From Streptomyces parvus (lineage in GTDB: Bacteria > Actinomycetota > Actinomycetes > Streptomycetales > Streptomycetaceae), in NCBI RefSeq assembly GCF_032121415.1, contig NZ_CP135079.1, forward strand, positions 5,642,001 through 5,706,000: DNA of 64,000 nucleotides, read 5' to 3'. Below are positions 16,567 to 25,079 of the stretch, one piece after another. Position numbers and translations under genes: made by a program. How positions within the stretch are numbered: position 1 is the stretch's first letter; every line of letters starts with the position of its first letter. The notes beneath the pieces were generated by a model, which was not told the DNA's origin, searched no databases, and saw nothing but the letters and a program-made list of their open reading frames with translations.

Positions 16567-17241
16567 ATGAAGAGCGAACTCTTTTCCGGCGAGCACCTGG
16601 CCCAGCCGGCCACCGCCCCCGGTATGACCCTGCAGAACGCCAAGTCGATCAAGTACGCCGTCAACGGGGAGATGCACGCCCGGCAGGGCTCGATGATCGC
16701 CTTCCGCGGCAACCTCCAGTTCGAGCGCAAGGGCCAGGGCATCGGCGGCATGCTCAAGCGGGCCGTCACCGGCGAGGGCCTCGCGCTGATGGCCGTCCGG
16801 GGCCAGGGCGAGGCATGGTTCGCGCACGAGGCGGCGAACTGCTTCATCGTGGAGCTGGACCAGGGCGACTCCCTCACCATCAACGGCCGCAACGTCCTCT
16901 GCTTCGACCCCACGCTCTCCTACGAGATCAAGACCGTGAAGGGCGCCGGAATGGTCGGCGGCGGCCTCTTCAACAGCGTCTTCACGGGCTACGGCAAGCT
17001 CGGTCTGATGTGCGAGGGCACCCCGATCGTGATCCCCGTGACGGCAGCCCAGCCGGTGTACGTGGACACGGACGCGGTCGTCGGCTGGAGCCAGCAGCTC
17101 ACGACCACCCTGAACCGTTCCCAGAGCGTGGGCTCGATGGTCCGCGGCGGCTCCGGCGAGGCCGTCCAGCTGATGCTCCAGGGCGAGGGCTTCGTCATCG
17201 TCCGCCCGAGCGAGGCCAGGCCCGAGAAGACCTCCAACTGA
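16567..17241 (+). CDS. AIM24 family protein, 224 aa
   Basis: All-beta protein of the AIM24 (TerD-distant) family. Recognisable parts are the opening MKSELFSGEHLAQPA, the glycine-rich core KGQGIGGMLKRAVTGEG, and the later VGGGLFNSVFTGYG stretch. No membrane segment or signal peptide is seen. The ATG at 16567 has GGTGAGG nine bases upstream. An ATG at 16558 is in the same frame but would sit on top of that site. The function in bacteria is not known; the mitochondrial namesake is a membrane-architecture factor. Confidence 0.85.
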   Translation: MKSELFSGEHLAQPATAPGMTLQNAKSIKYAVNGEMHARQGSMIAFRGNLQFERKGQGIGGMLKRAVTGEGLALMAVRGQGEAWFAHEAANCFIVELDQGDSLTINGRNVLCFDPTLSYEIKTVKGAGMVGGGLFNSVFTGYGKLGLMCEGTPIVIPVTAAQPVYVDTDAVVGWSQQLTTTLNRSQSVGSMVRGGSGEAVQLMLQGEGFVIVRPSEARPEKTSN

Positions 17242-17297
17242 GCCTGGACCCGCGGGCCGCACGGCCTGCTCCGGCTGACGGCCGCCCCGGCCCGGAC

Positions 17298-18182
17298 TCA
17301 GGCGCTGTCCTCCATCAGCTCCGACACCTTCACGAAGCGGTACCCGCGCTCGCGCAGCTTTGGAACGATCCGGCGTACCGCCGCCTCGGTGGCCGGGGCC
17401 GCGCTGCGGGTGCAGTGCATCACCACGAGTGAGCCCGGCCGGACCCCGTCCAGCACCTGCTCGGCGACCGCGTCCGGGTCCGTCGCGAAGGCGTCGCCGC
17501 TGACCACGTCCCACTGCACGGCCGTCACGTTCGCCGGGGCCAGGGCGCGCAGGGCCGTGTCGTCGTAACAGCCGCCGGGGAAGCGGAAGTACGGGACCAC
17601 ATTCCGCACCCCCGCCTTCCGGAACGCGGTGAAGGCGCGTTCGACGTCCCGGGTCATCGTGTTCTTGCCGACCACCGGCAGCCCGTAGCAGGGCGAGCTG
17701 AACGCGTGGTGGCTGTAGGAGTGGTTGGCGACCTCGAACAGGGGGTCGGTGCCGATGGCCTTTGCCTGGGCCGGGTACTCCTCGGCCCAGCGGCCGGTCA
17801 TGAATACCGTCGAGGGCACCTTCAGCCGGCGCAGCAGCGCGACCAGCTCCGGATTGTCGAACCGCTCCCCGGAGGCGGCCCGGGGGCCCTGGTCGGCCGT
17901 CATGTCGGCGTCGAACGTGAGCGCCACGACCTTCTCCGGCGGGCCGCCGCCCGCGCCCCGGCCCCCTCCCGCCGTTCTCCGTTCGAAGACCGGGGTGCGG
18001 CCCGCCGGGCCGGGGGCCATCGTCGGCGGCTTCTTCGGGGTGGGGGACGCCGAAGCGGCGGGGGGCGGTGGGGGAGCGGGTGCGGGGGTCGCACCCCCGC
18101 ACCCGGTCAGGGCGGTGCCGGTCAGCACACCCGCGACCGCCAGAACCGTCGTCTTCCGCATCTTCCGCGCAGCAGTGATCAC
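17298..18182 (-). CDS. NodB-type polysaccharide deacetylase lipoprotein, 294 aa
   Basis: Extracytoplasmic carbohydrate N- or O-deacetylase. A lipoprotein signal ends in TALTGCGG, and a Pro/Ala-rich linker follows. The NodB fold has the metal-binding set D-x (TFDADMTADQG), H-x3-H (NHSYSHHAF) and the RFPGGCYDD motif, with a C-terminal LVVMHCTRSA motif carrying the last catalytic His. Starts possible are GTG 18182 and ATG 18161; either gives a workable signal sequence. A low-GC patch upstream (18185-18220) probably holds the promoter. Convergent with the AIM24 gene. Confidence 0.9.
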   Translation of the reverse strand: MITAARKMRKTTVLAVAGVLTGTALTGCGGATPAPAPPPPPAASASPTPKKPPTMAPGPAGRTPVFERRTAGGGRGAGGGPPEKVVALTFDADMTADQGPRAASGERFDNPELVALLRRLKVPSTVFMTGRWAEEYPAQAKAIGTDPLFEVANHSYSHHAFSSPCYGLPVVGKNTMTRDVERAFTAFRKAGVRNVVPYFRFPGGCYDDTALRALAPANVTAVQWDVVSGDAFATDPDAVAEQVLDGVRPGSLVVMHCTRSAAPATEAAVRRIVPKLRERGYRFVKVSELMEDSA

Positions 18183-18225
18183 TCACGGAAAATATACGAC
18201 AATACGGTTATATTGGTCGATGGCG
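18183..18225 (-). promoter_or_regulatory. AT-rich promoter patch upstream of the deacetylase gene
   Basis: This is one of the most AT-rich stretches in the window, with TATA-rich runs reading toward the deacetylase start. The exact -35/-10 boxes cannot be fixed by eye. Confidence 0.35.
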
Positions 18226-18256
18226 CTCCGGTGTCCGGCCGAGTGCCGCCGCTAGC

Positions 18257-19630
18257 TCAGCACCACGGCCCCGTCACCGCGAACGTCGTCCCCGGCGTGT
18301 AGCAGTTCACGTACATCGTCGAGCCGTCGGGCGAGAACGTGACCCCCGCGAACTCGCCCCACTCCGGCTCCTCGGGCGTCCCGATGTTCTGCCGCCCGCG
18401 CGCCATCGCGTACACCTCGCCGCGCCGGGTCACCCCGAGCACGTGCTGCGCGCCGCCGCCGTCCTCGCAGACCATCAGCCCGCCGTCGGCCGCCAGGCAG
18501 ATGTTGTCGGGGGACTCGCCGGGCAGCTGGATGTCGGTGTCCGGGCCGAAGACCACCACCAGGGTGAGCCGTCGCTTCTTCGGCTCGTAGCGCCACACCT
18601 GCCCGAAGTGGTCGGCCGCCGAGCCCTCGTCGCGGTGGGCGAAGCTGGAGACGAAGTAGACCGAGGAGCCGCCCCAGTAGCAGCCTTCCAGCTTCTGCGC
18701 GTGCGTGATCCCCTTCGGCCCGAAGTCCTGGAGCCGGATCGGGGTCTCGGCCGCCAGTGGATCCGGTACGGGGACCCACTCGATCCGGTCGAAGCTGGTC
18801 CCCGTCTCCTGGACGACCGAGAGGTCGGGCACGCCCGGGACCCGCATCGCCTCCAGCTCCCCGCCCGCCCGGAGCGAGCCGGTGCCGCCGAGCGGCTTCT
18901 CGGGGAGGAAGCGGTAGAAGAGCCCGAACGGCTTCTCGAACGCGTCCTCGGTCTCGTACACGATCCCGGACTTCGGGTCGACGGCGATCGCCTCGTGCTG
19001 GAACCGGCCCATCGCGGTCAGCGGGACGGCCCCGGTGCGGCGCGGATCGGCGCCGTCCACCTCGAAGATGAAGCCGTGGTCCTTCGTGTAGCCGTTGGTC
19101 CCGGCCTTGTCCTCGTTCTCCTCGCAGGTCAGCCAGGTGCGCCAGGGGGTGGGCCCGCCCGCGCAGTTGACCGCCGTACCCGCGATGGCGACCCGCTCGC
19201 CGAGCACCTTGTTGCGGCCGTCCAGCTCCAGCGACGTACAACCGCCCTTGGCCGCCGGGTCGTACGTCAGTCCCTCGACCGTCGGCACGCCGATCTCGGC
19301 CGTGTGCCGGTTCTCGTGATTGCGGACCAGGTGGATCCGCCCGTTGCGGCCCCGCAGGGCCGCCATGCCGTCGTGGTTGCTCGGCACCGGGCCCTCGCCG
19401 GAGCGCAGCGGCTCGCCCTCCCGGGACAGCACCCGGTAGCGGAATCCTTTCGGCAGGTCGAGCAGACCGTCCGGATCGGGGACGAGGGGGCCGTAACCGT
19501 TGTGGCCGCGCGCGGCTGCCGTGCCCGCGAAGAGCTCGGAGAAGGCCCCTGTGAAGGCGATCGCGGCGGCTGCGCCGCTGCCTGCCAGGACCTGGCGTCG
19601 CGTTGCGGTGGAGCGGGGTGCGGTTGACAT
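18257..19630 (-). CDS. phoX: PhoX-type Tat-exported phosphatase (DUF839), 457 aa
   Basis: Calcium/iron-dependent alkaline phosphatase family that acts outside the cell. The start ATG 19630 follows AGGGAG. The N-terminus is a Tat signal, TRRQVLAGSGAAAAIAFTG, with twin Arg at about residues 11-12. Family stretches such as HEAIAVDPKSGIVYETED, GPKGITHAQKLEGCYWGGSS and SPDNICLAADGGLMVCEDG are present and keep the metal-coordinating acidic residues. In Streptomyces, PhoX-type genes are usually PhoP-activated. The leader holds a weak GGTCACTTCACC stretch that might be a degraded PHO box, but I could not establish it. Confidence 0.88.
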   Translation of the reverse strand: MSTAPRSTATRRQVLAGSGAAAAIAFTGAFSELFAGTAAARGHNGYGPLVPDPDGLLDLPKGFRYRVLSREGEPLRSGEGPVPSNHDGMAALRGRNGRIHLVRNHENRHTAEIGVPTVEGLTYDPAAKGGCTSLELDGRNKVLGERVAIAGTAVNCAGGPTPWRTWLTCEENEDKAGTNGYTKDHGFIFEVDGADPRRTGAVPLTAMGRFQHEAIAVDPKSGIVYETEDAFEKPFGLFYRFLPEKPLGGTGSLRAGGELEAMRVPGVPDLSVVQETGTSFDRIEWVPVPDPLAAETPIRLQDFGPKGITHAQKLEGCYWGGSSVYFVSSFAHRDEGSAADHFGQVWRYEPKKRRLTLVVVFGPDTDIQLPGESPDNICLAADGGLMVCEDGGGAQHVLGVTRRGEVYAMARGRQNIGTPEEPEWGEFAGVTFSPDGSTMYVNCYTPGTTFAVTGPWC

Positions 19631-19683
19631 GAGGTGACTCCCTGTTGGCGGACAGGTGAAGTGACCCGCACGTGTGTAGCACG

Positions 19684-19725
19684 CACAGAGGCGCGGGGGA
19701 ACCATGCGCGCCCCCGCGCCCTGTG
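19684..19725. terminator. Hairpin with one bulge, downstream of the OsmC gene
   Basis: 10-bp GC stem (19690-19699 against 19711-19720), extended by CACAG/CTGTG across a bulged A. It lies between the OsmC stop and the phoX start, on the same strand, and probably terminates the OsmC transcript. Confidence 0.6.
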
Positions 19726-19734
19726 TTGCTGCTG

Positions 19735-19761
19735 GGACGGCCCGGACGGAGAGGGCCGTCC
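19735..19761. terminator. Second hairpin after the OsmC gene
   Basis: Perfect 9-bp stem (19735-19743 against 19753-19761) with a 9-base loop, 41 bases past the OsmC stop. Together with the hairpin at 19684-19725 it forms a double terminator. Confidence 0.6.
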
Positions 19762-19801
19762 ACGGCCGGCCGGACCGGTGAAGCCGACAGGCCCCGACCG
19801 G

Positions 19802-20227
19802 TCAGGCCAGCGAGGCCGACAGCGTGATCGTCGTGCCCGTCAGCGCCTGGCTGACCGGGCAGTTCGCCTTGGCGTCCTCGGCCGCCTTCACGAAGTCCGC
19901 CTCGTCGATGCCGGGGACCGTGCCCGCGACCGTGAGGTGGATTCCGGTGATACCCGTGCCGGGCTGGAAGGTGACATCGGCCTTGGTCTCCAGCTTGGTG
20001 GGCGGGGTGCCCGCCCCGGCCAGCCCGTGCGAGAGCGCCATCGAGAAGCAGCTGGAGTGCGCGGCGGCGATCAGCTCCTCCGGGCTGGTCTTGCCGTTCG
20101 CCGCTTCGGAGCGGGACGGCCAGGAGACGTCGTACTCACCGATGCCGGAGGAGTCGAAGGTGACGACCCCCTTGCCCTCGATCAGGTTGCCTTCCCAGAC
20201 CGTGTGCGCCTGACGCGTGGTAGCCAT
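19802..20227 (-). CDS. osmC: OsmC/Ohr family peroxiredoxin, 141 aa
   Basis: Small thiol peroxidase that reduces organic hydroperoxides. The two redox cysteines are in the family positions: AAHSSCFSMALS (peroxidatic) and KANCPVSQALTG (resolving). The full domain is present, and the length is typical. The ATG at 20227 has GAAGGGA seven bases upstream; the open frame continues to 20344 but lacks a better start. The ZapE gene ends 88 bases upstream on the same strand. Confidence 0.92.
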   Translation of the reverse strand: MATTRQAHTVWEGNLIEGKGVVTFDSSGIGEYDVSWPSRSEAANGKTSPEELIAAAHSSCFSMALSHGLAGAGTPPTKLETKADVTFQPGTGITGIHLTVAGTVPGIDEADFVKAAEDAKANCPVSQALTGTTITLSASLA

Positions 20228-20315
20228 GCTGGATCCCTTCGAACGGTGTGCGCGGTTGTACGGAAGTGGAGTCACGGGTGCGCCGTCGAACGGGCACCCG
20301 GTGCCACCCCCGAAC

Positions 20316-21410
20316 CTACTGCGCCACCAGTCCCTTCGCGTCACGCGCCAGCGCCGTCAGCCGGGAGATCGCCCGGAAGTACTTCTTCCGGTACCCGCCG
20401 TTCAGCATCTCGTCGCTGAACAGCTTGTCGAACGGCATGCCGGAGGCGAGCACCGGAACCTCCCGGTCGTACAGCCGGTCGGCCAGCACCACCAGGCGCA
20501 ACGCCGTCGACTGGTCGGGCACCGGCGTCACCCCGGTCAGGCAGACCGCGCCCAGCTCGTCGGTGAGCGCGCCGTACCGGCTCGGGTGCACCTTCGCCAG
20601 GTGGTCCAGGAGCCCCGGGAAGTCGTCCAGCGACGCGGCCGGCGTGGCGTACGCGGCCCGGGTCACCTGCTCGTCGCTGTACGGCGGCGGGGCCTCGGGC
20701 AGACCGCGGTGCCGGTAGTCCTCGCCGTCGATGCGCAGCGGGCGGAAGTGCGCGGACAGGCCCTGGATCTCGCGCAGGAAGTCGGCCGCGGCGAACCGGC
20801 CCTCGCCGAGCTTGCCCGGCAGCGTGTTCGAGGTCGCGGCCAGCGCCACCCCCGACTCCACGAGCCGGCTGAGCAACGAGGACACCAGCACGGTGTCGCC
20901 CGGGTCGTCCAGCTCGAATTCGTCGATGCACAGGAGCTGGTGACCGCTGAGGGTCCGCACGGTCTGCTGGAAGCCCAGCGCGCCCACCAGGTTGGTCAGC
21001 TCCACGAAGGTGCCGAACGCCTTCAGCGACGGCTCGGCGGGCGTGGCGTGCCAGAGGGAGGCCAGCAGGTGGGTCTTGCCGACGCCGTAGCCGCCGTCGA
21101 GGTACACCCCGCGCGGCCCGGTCGGCGCGGCCGGCTTCTTGCTCCCGAACCACTTGCGGCGGCCGGAACCCGTGGCGTGCGCCCCGCCGAGTCCGGCGGC
21201 GAACCCCGCCAGGACCGTGACCGCCTCGCTCTGGCTGGGCTGGTTCGGGTCGGGTACGTACGTGTCGAAGCGCACCGAATCGAAGCGAGGCGGCGGCACC
21301 ATCTCGGCGACCAGGCGGTCGGCGGGGACGTGCGGCTCGCGGGCGCACAGGGACAGCGGGGCCGTTTCGGCAAGGGGGCTCTGCCCCGGAAACGCGGTGG
21401 ATGACGACAC
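20316..21410 (-). CDS. zapE: Cell division protein ZapE, AFG1-like ATPase, 364 aa
   Basis: P-loop ATPase of the AFG1/LACE1/ZapE family. Walker A is GGYGVGKTHLLASLW, Walker B is LLCIDEFEL, and the sensor-like segment ALAATSNTLPGKLGEGRF is present. Typical C-terminal motif DRLYDREVPVLASG. The GTG at 21410 with GGAGAG upstream is the likely start; an open frame 13 codons longer exists. It is divergent from the RibD-like gene with a 37-base gap, so the promoters overlap. In proteobacteria ZapE modulates the Z-ring; its role in hyphal bacteria is not known to me. Confidence 0.88.
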   Translation of the reverse strand: MSSSTAFPGQSPLAETAPLSLCAREPHVPADRLVAEMVPPPRFDSVRFDTYVPDPNQPSQSEAVTVLAGFAAGLGGAHATGSGRRKWFGSKKPAAPTGPRGVYLDGGYGVGKTHLLASLWHATPAEPSLKAFGTFVELTNLVGALGFQQTVRTLSGHQLLCIDEFELDDPGDTVLVSSLLSRLVESGVALAATSNTLPGKLGEGRFAAADFLREIQGLSAHFRPLRIDGEDYRHRGLPEAPPPYSDEQVTRAAYATPAASLDDFPGLLDHLAKVHPSRYGALTDELGAVCLTGVTPVPDQSTALRLVVLADRLYDREVPVLASGMPFDKLFSDEMLNGGYRKKYFRAISRLTALARDAKGLVAQ

Positions 21411-21434
21411 AACTCTCCACCCTAAGGCCCGTGC

Positions 21435-21440
21435 CAGACT
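21435..21440 (+). promoter_or_regulatory. Putative -10 box for a leaderless RibD-like gene
   Basis: CAGACT ends 7 bases before the ATG at 21448, and no ribosome site exists. The whole divergent spacer is only 37 bases. Confidence 0.3.
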
Positions 21441-21447
21441 GCAACCC

Positions 21448-22236
21448 ATGCGAAGCCTGTTCCCTGTGACGGACCTGACAACGACGGGTGCCGCCGCCCC
21501 CGACCGCGAGTGGAGCCTCGACGAGCTGGCGGAGGCGTACGCCTACCCCGCCGGCCTCCCCGACGGGACCCCGTGGCTGCGCGCCAACATGGTCTCCACC
21601 CTCGACGGGGCCGCTCAGCACGACGGCCGCTCGCAGCCCATCTCCTGCGCCGCCGACATGCGGATCTTCGGCACCCTGCGGGGCCTGGCCGACGTGGTGA
21701 TCGCCGGGGCCGAGACCGTACGCCTGGAGGGGTACCGTCCGGCCCGCGCCCGCGAGGCGTTCGCCGAGCGCCGGGCGGCCGCCGGGCAGGGCCCCGCGCC
21801 CGCCGTCGCGGTGGTGACCGGCTCCCTGGACCTGGACTTCTCGCTGCCGCTGTTCACCGAGCCGCTCGTCCCGACCCTCGTGGTGACCGGCGCCGGAGCC
21901 CCCGCCGACCGGATCGAGGCGGCCCGGAGGGCGGGCGCGGAGGTGGTGGTCGCGGGCGACGGGACCCGGGTGGACCCGGCCCGGGTGGTGCGCGAGCTGG
22001 CCGCCCGGGGGCTGCGCCGCCAGCTCACCGAGGGCGGGCCCCGGCTGCTCGGCCAGTTCGTGGCGGCCGGCGCGCTGGACGAGCTCTGCCTGACGCTCTC
22101 CCCGATGCTCACCGCGGGTGACGCTCAGCGCATCGCCGGGGGTCCCGGCGTCGCCGTGCCGGAACGTTTCTTCCTGGCATCGATGCTGGAAGAAGCCGGT
22201 TTTCTCTTCTCTCGGTACCGTCGGACCGACAGTTAG
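21448..22236 (+). CDS. RibD C-terminal-type pyrimidine reductase, 262 aa
   Basis: Dihydrofolate-reductase-fold protein of the RibD_C family, as found in riboflavin-pathway reductases. The N-terminal segment has RANMVSTLDGAAQHDGRSQ and IFGTLRGLADVVIAGAETVR. The C-terminal half carries LTEGGPRLLGQFVAAGALDE, the NADPH-binding signature of the family. No deaminase domain is attached, so it is a stand-alone reductase. The substrate cannot be assigned, since many paralogues act on flavin- or folate-like compounds. Its stop codon overlaps a small hairpin. Confidence 0.85.
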   Translation: MRSLFPVTDLTTTGAAAPDREWSLDELAEAYAYPAGLPDGTPWLRANMVSTLDGAAQHDGRSQPISCAADMRIFGTLRGLADVVIAGAETVRLEGYRPARAREAFAERRAAAGQGPAPAVAVVTGSLDLDFSLPLFTEPLVPTLVVTGAGAPADRIEAARRAGAEVVVAGDGTRVDPARVVRELAARGLRRQLTEGGPRLLGQFVAAGALDELCLTLSPMLTAGDAQRIAGGPGVAVPERFFLASMLEEAGFLFSRYRRTDS

Positions 22237-22255
22237 CGGAATTTATCGTTCCGCT
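22235..22255 (+). terminator. Small hairpin overlapping the RibD-like stop codon
   Basis: Perfect 7-bp stem (22235-22241 against 22249-22255) with a TTTATCG loop, in an unusually AT-rich patch. It starts inside the stop codon. Confidence 0.5.
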
Positions 22256-22380
22256 TAGCTCCGGGTGGGCACACTTACCCCTGCAACCCCGTGGAAGCGC
22301 GGGGAAGGATGGTTTCAGCAAACGACCGTCGACGGTCGAGCCGGCGGTCGACGAGACGAAGAAGCGGAAAGGCGCCTGTC

Positions 22381-22851
22381 GTGTTCACAAGCGTTTTGAT
22401 GATCGAGAAGCCGCTCACTCCCGAGGACGTGGACTTCGTCACCACGCTCCACGGCGAGGAGCGGATCTCGTTCGTCGTTCTGTTGCAGCCGCGCGGTGAC
22501 CAGGCCGATGTCCTGCTGCGCGCGATCGACGACGTGGCGATGGGGGAGCTGAAGGAAGCGGTGCGCGAAGGGGAGGAGCCGGAGGGCAGCGAGGCCCGTG
22601 AACCCGCCGAGATCGGTCTGGAGTACTCCCTGCGGGCCCTGCGCCAGGCGGGCTCCGAAGCCGTCGGACAGGTGATCGAGGACCACCCTCTGGACACCTT
22701 GACGACCGTCGTCGAGGAGGCGGGCGCGGACGAGGTCATCGTTCTGACGGCCCCGCACTACGTGGAGGAGTTCTTCCACCGCGACTGGGCCTCCCGGGCC
22801 CGCCACAAGGTCGGCGTCCCGGTGCTCAAGCTCTTCGCGCACAGCGAATAG
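22381..22851 (+). CDS. Small conserved alpha/beta protein, 156 aa, function unknown
   Basis: GTG start at 22381 follows GGAAAGG at good spacing; the open frame upstream is Arg-rich and lacks a ribosome site. The protein reads as alternating strands and helices with acidic helices (MGELKEAVREGEEPEG) and a hydrophobic strand EVIVLTAPHYVEEFF, reminiscent of a universal-stress or Rossmann-like fold. Relatives are often labelled indole-3-glycerol phosphate synthase, but I see no TrpC active-site motif. It is followed 73 bases later by murC, probably with its own ribosome site. Confidence 0.7.
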   Translation: MFTSVLMIEKPLTPEDVDFVTTLHGEERISFVVLLQPRGDQADVLLRAIDDVAMGELKEAVREGEEPEGSEAREPAEIGLEYSLRALRQAGSEAVGQVIEDHPLDTLTTVVEEAGADEVIVLTAPHYVEEFFHRDWASRARHKVGVPVLKLFAHSE

Positions 22852-22924
22852 GCTGAAGCCGCGCGGTCCGGGCTGGCCCTCGGCCGCCCCACTCGGAACC
22901 CGAACCACGACCGCAGGAGTACAG

Positions 22925-24319
22925 ATGGCACCCGGCATTCCCGCCGCCATGGAACGACCCCACTTCATCGGCATCGGCGGCGCCGGAATGTCGGGCATCG
23001 CGAAGATCCTCGCCCAGCGGGGCGCGGAGGTGGCGGGCAGCGACGCCAAGGAGTCCGCCACCGCCGAATCACTGCGGGCGCTGGGGGCGACCGTGCACAT
23101 CGGGCACGAGGCCGGTCACCTGGCCGAGGACGCCTCCTGCGTGGTCGTCTCCAGCGCCATCCGCGCCGACAACCCGGAGCTGCTGCGGGCGAACGAACTG
23201 GCCGTTCCCGTCGTCCACCGCTCGGACGCCCTGGCCTCCCTGATGAACGGCCTGCGGGCCATCGCGGTGGCGGGCACGCACGGCAAGACCACCACCACCT
23301 CCATGCTGGCCGTCGCCCTCTCCTCGCTGAGCCTGGCCCCCTCGTACGCCATCGGCGGCGACCTGGAGGGCCCGGGCACCAACGCCACGCACGGCGAAGG
23401 GGACATCTTCGTCGCGGAGGCGGACGAGAGCGACCGCAGCTTCCAGAAGTACGATCCCGAGGTCGCGATCGTCCTCAACGTCGAGCTGGACCACCACGCG
23501 AACTACGCCTCGATGGACGAGATCTACGACTCCTTCGAGACCTTCGTCGGCAAGATCGTCCCCGGCGGCACCCTCGTCATCTCCGCCGACCAGCCCGGCG
23601 CGGTCGAGCTGACCCGCCGGGTCCGCGACCTCTCCGACCTCAAGGTCGTCACCTACGGCTCCGCCGAGCACGCCGACGTACGCGTCCACAAGGTCACCCC
23701 GCGCGGCCTGACCAGCGAGGTCACGGTCCTGCTGAACGGGAAGTTCCTCACCTTCACCGTCTCGGTCCCCGGCGCCCACTACGCCCACAACGCGGTCGCC
23801 GCGCTCGCCGCCGGGGTCGCCCTCGGTATCCCGGCGCACAACCTGGCCTCCGCCCTCGGCAGCTACACCGGGGTCAAGCGCCGCCTCCAGCTCAAGGGCG
23901 AGGCGGCGGGCGTGCAGGTCATCGACTCGTACGCGCACCACCCGACCGAGATGACCGCCGACCTGGAGGCCATGCGCGGCGCGGCCGCCGGCTCCCGCAT
24001 CCTGGTCGTCTTCCAGCCGCACCTGTTCTCCCGTACGCAGGAGCTGGGCACCGAGATGGGCCAGGCCCTCGCCCTGGCCGACGCCTCCGTGGTCCTGGAC
24101 ATCTACCCGGCCCGCGAGGACCCGATCCCCGGCATCACCAGCGCCCTGATCATCGACGCGGCGAAGGCGGCGGACGCCGAGGTCACCGCCGTCCACGACC
24201 AGGCCGACGTACCCGCCGCGATCGCGGGAATGGCGAAGCCCGGCGATCTCGTTCTCACCATGGGAGCGGGCGATGTCACCGACCTCGGCCCGCGCATCCT
24301 GGACCACCTGTCGAGCTGA
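22925..24319 (+). CDS. murC: UDP-N-acetylmuramate--L-alanine ligase, 464 aa
   Basis: Cytoplasmic Mur ligase adding the first residue of the peptidoglycan stem peptide. The N-terminal UDP-binding motif is FIGIGGAGMSGIAK, the ATP P-loop is AVAGTHGKTTTTSM, and the family segment ELDHHANY and the DSYAHHPTEM motif of MurC are all present. ATG start with AGGAG upstream. In streptomycetes murC may lie outside the main division-cell-wall cluster, as here. Its stop overlaps the ribosome site of msrB, so the two are an operon. Confidence 0.97.
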   Translation: MAPGIPAAMERPHFIGIGGAGMSGIAKILAQRGAEVAGSDAKESATAESLRALGATVHIGHEAGHLAEDASCVVVSSAIRADNPELLRANELAVPVVHRSDALASLMNGLRAIAVAGTHGKTTTTSMLAVALSSLSLAPSYAIGGDLEGPGTNATHGEGDIFVAEADESDRSFQKYDPEVAIVLNVELDHHANYASMDEIYDSFETFVGKIVPGGTLVISADQPGAVELTRRVRDLSDLKVVTYGSAEHADVRVHKVTPRGLTSEVTVLLNGKFLTFTVSVPGAHYAHNAVAALAAGVALGIPAHNLASALGSYTGVKRRLQLKGEAAGVQVIDSYAHHPTEMTADLEAMRGAAAGSRILVVFQPHLFSRTQELGTEMGQALALADASVVLDIYPAREDPIPGITSALIIDAAKAADAEVTAVHDQADVPAAIAGMAKPGDLVLTMGAGDVTDLGPRILDHLSS

Positions 24320-24329
24320 GGAGCGAGCC

Positions 24330-24737
24330 GTGCCGTACGACGTCGAGAAGCCGGACGAGCAGTGGCGGGAAGAGCTGACCCCCGCCGAGTACGCGGTGCT
24401 GCGCCAGGCCGGCACCGAGCCCGCTTTCCGCGGTGAGTACACGGACACCAAGACGGCGGGCGTCTACTCCTGCCGGGCCTGTGGGGCGGAGCTGTTCCGC
24501 TCCGACACCAAGTTCGAGTCGCACTGCGGCTGGCCGTCCTTCTACGACCCGAAGGACACCGACGCGGTCGAGCTGATCGAGGACCGCAGCCACGGCATGG
24601 TCCGCACCGAGGTGCGCTGCGCCCGCTGCGGCTCGCACCTGGGCCACGTCTTCGAGGGGGAGGGCTACCCCACCCCGACGGACCAGCGTTACTGCATCAA
24701 CTCGATCTCGCTGACCCTGGCGCCCGACGAGAGCTGA
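24330..24737 (+). CDS. msrB: Peptide-methionine (R)-S-oxide reductase, 135 aa
   Basis: Repairs methionine R-sulfoxide in proteins. Zinc is held by two CxxC motifs (SCRACGAE and CARCGSH). The catalytic Cys is in RYCINSISL near the C-terminus, and HCGWPSFYDP is the substrate loop. The GTG start at 24330 lies 10 bases past the murC stop, with GAGGAG overlapping that stop. A 14-bp-stem terminator follows 20 bases downstream. Confidence 0.97.
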   Translation: MPYDVEKPDEQWREELTPAEYAVLRQAGTEPAFRGEYTDTKTAGVYSCRACGAELFRSDTKFESHCGWPSFYDPKDTDAVELIEDRSHGMVRTEVRCARCGSHLGHVFEGEGYPTPTDQRYCINSISLTLAPDES

Positions 24738-24757
24738 GCCGGACGCCGAAGGAACGC

Positions 24758-24795
24758 GAAGATGCCCGCACGGGGAGACCTGTGCGGGCATCTTC
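24758..24795 (+). terminator. Terminator of the murC-msrB operon
   Basis: Perfect 14-bp stem (24758-24771 against 24782-24795) with a 10-base loop, starting 20 bases after the msrB stop and ending 48 bases before the stop of the small convergent gene. Confidence 0.9.
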
Positions 24796-24843
24796 TGCGT
24801 ACGCTTCCCGGCACCGCTCCGGCCGGCTGCCGGAGCGCCGATG

Positions 24844-24990
24844 TCACCGGCGTCCGCGCAGCCGCCCGAACAGGCTGCGAGCCTGGGCGCGCTTGCGGGG
24901 GTCGGCCGCGGCGCGCCGGGCGGACTCGATGGTCCGCCGGCCCTGGGGGCTGCGGGTGAACCGGGTGATGCGGGCGATCAGGCGGGACAT
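24844..24990 (-). CDS. Arg-rich small protein, 48 aa
   Basis: Short gene with an excellent AGGAGG ribosome site six bases before ATG 24990. The product has 15 Arg and one Lys in 48 residues, with regular spacing suggesting a basic amphipathic helix (MSRLIARITRFTRSPQGRR at the start). No Cys. It resembles small nucleic-acid-binding or membrane-active basic proteins but matches no family I can name. Not overlapped by any larger gene. Confidence 0.6.
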   Translation of the reverse strand: MSRLIARITRFTRSPQGRRTIESARRAAADPRKRAQARSLFGRLRGRR

Positions 24991-25079
24991 GGTTCCTCCT
25001 AGTGGGGTCTGCCTCTCGCCTACCCCGCAAACGCCCGACCGCACGCCCGCGGTGGCCGGCGTCTTCACCGTGGGGCGCC

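Noticed and set aside
19631..19680. PHO box upstream of phoX
   Set aside because: GGTCACTTCACC is only a loose match and lacks two clear 11-base units.
22381..22851. Indole-3-glycerol phosphate synthase label often given to this family
   Set aside because: No TrpC active-site motif and too short for that barrel; kept as unknown.
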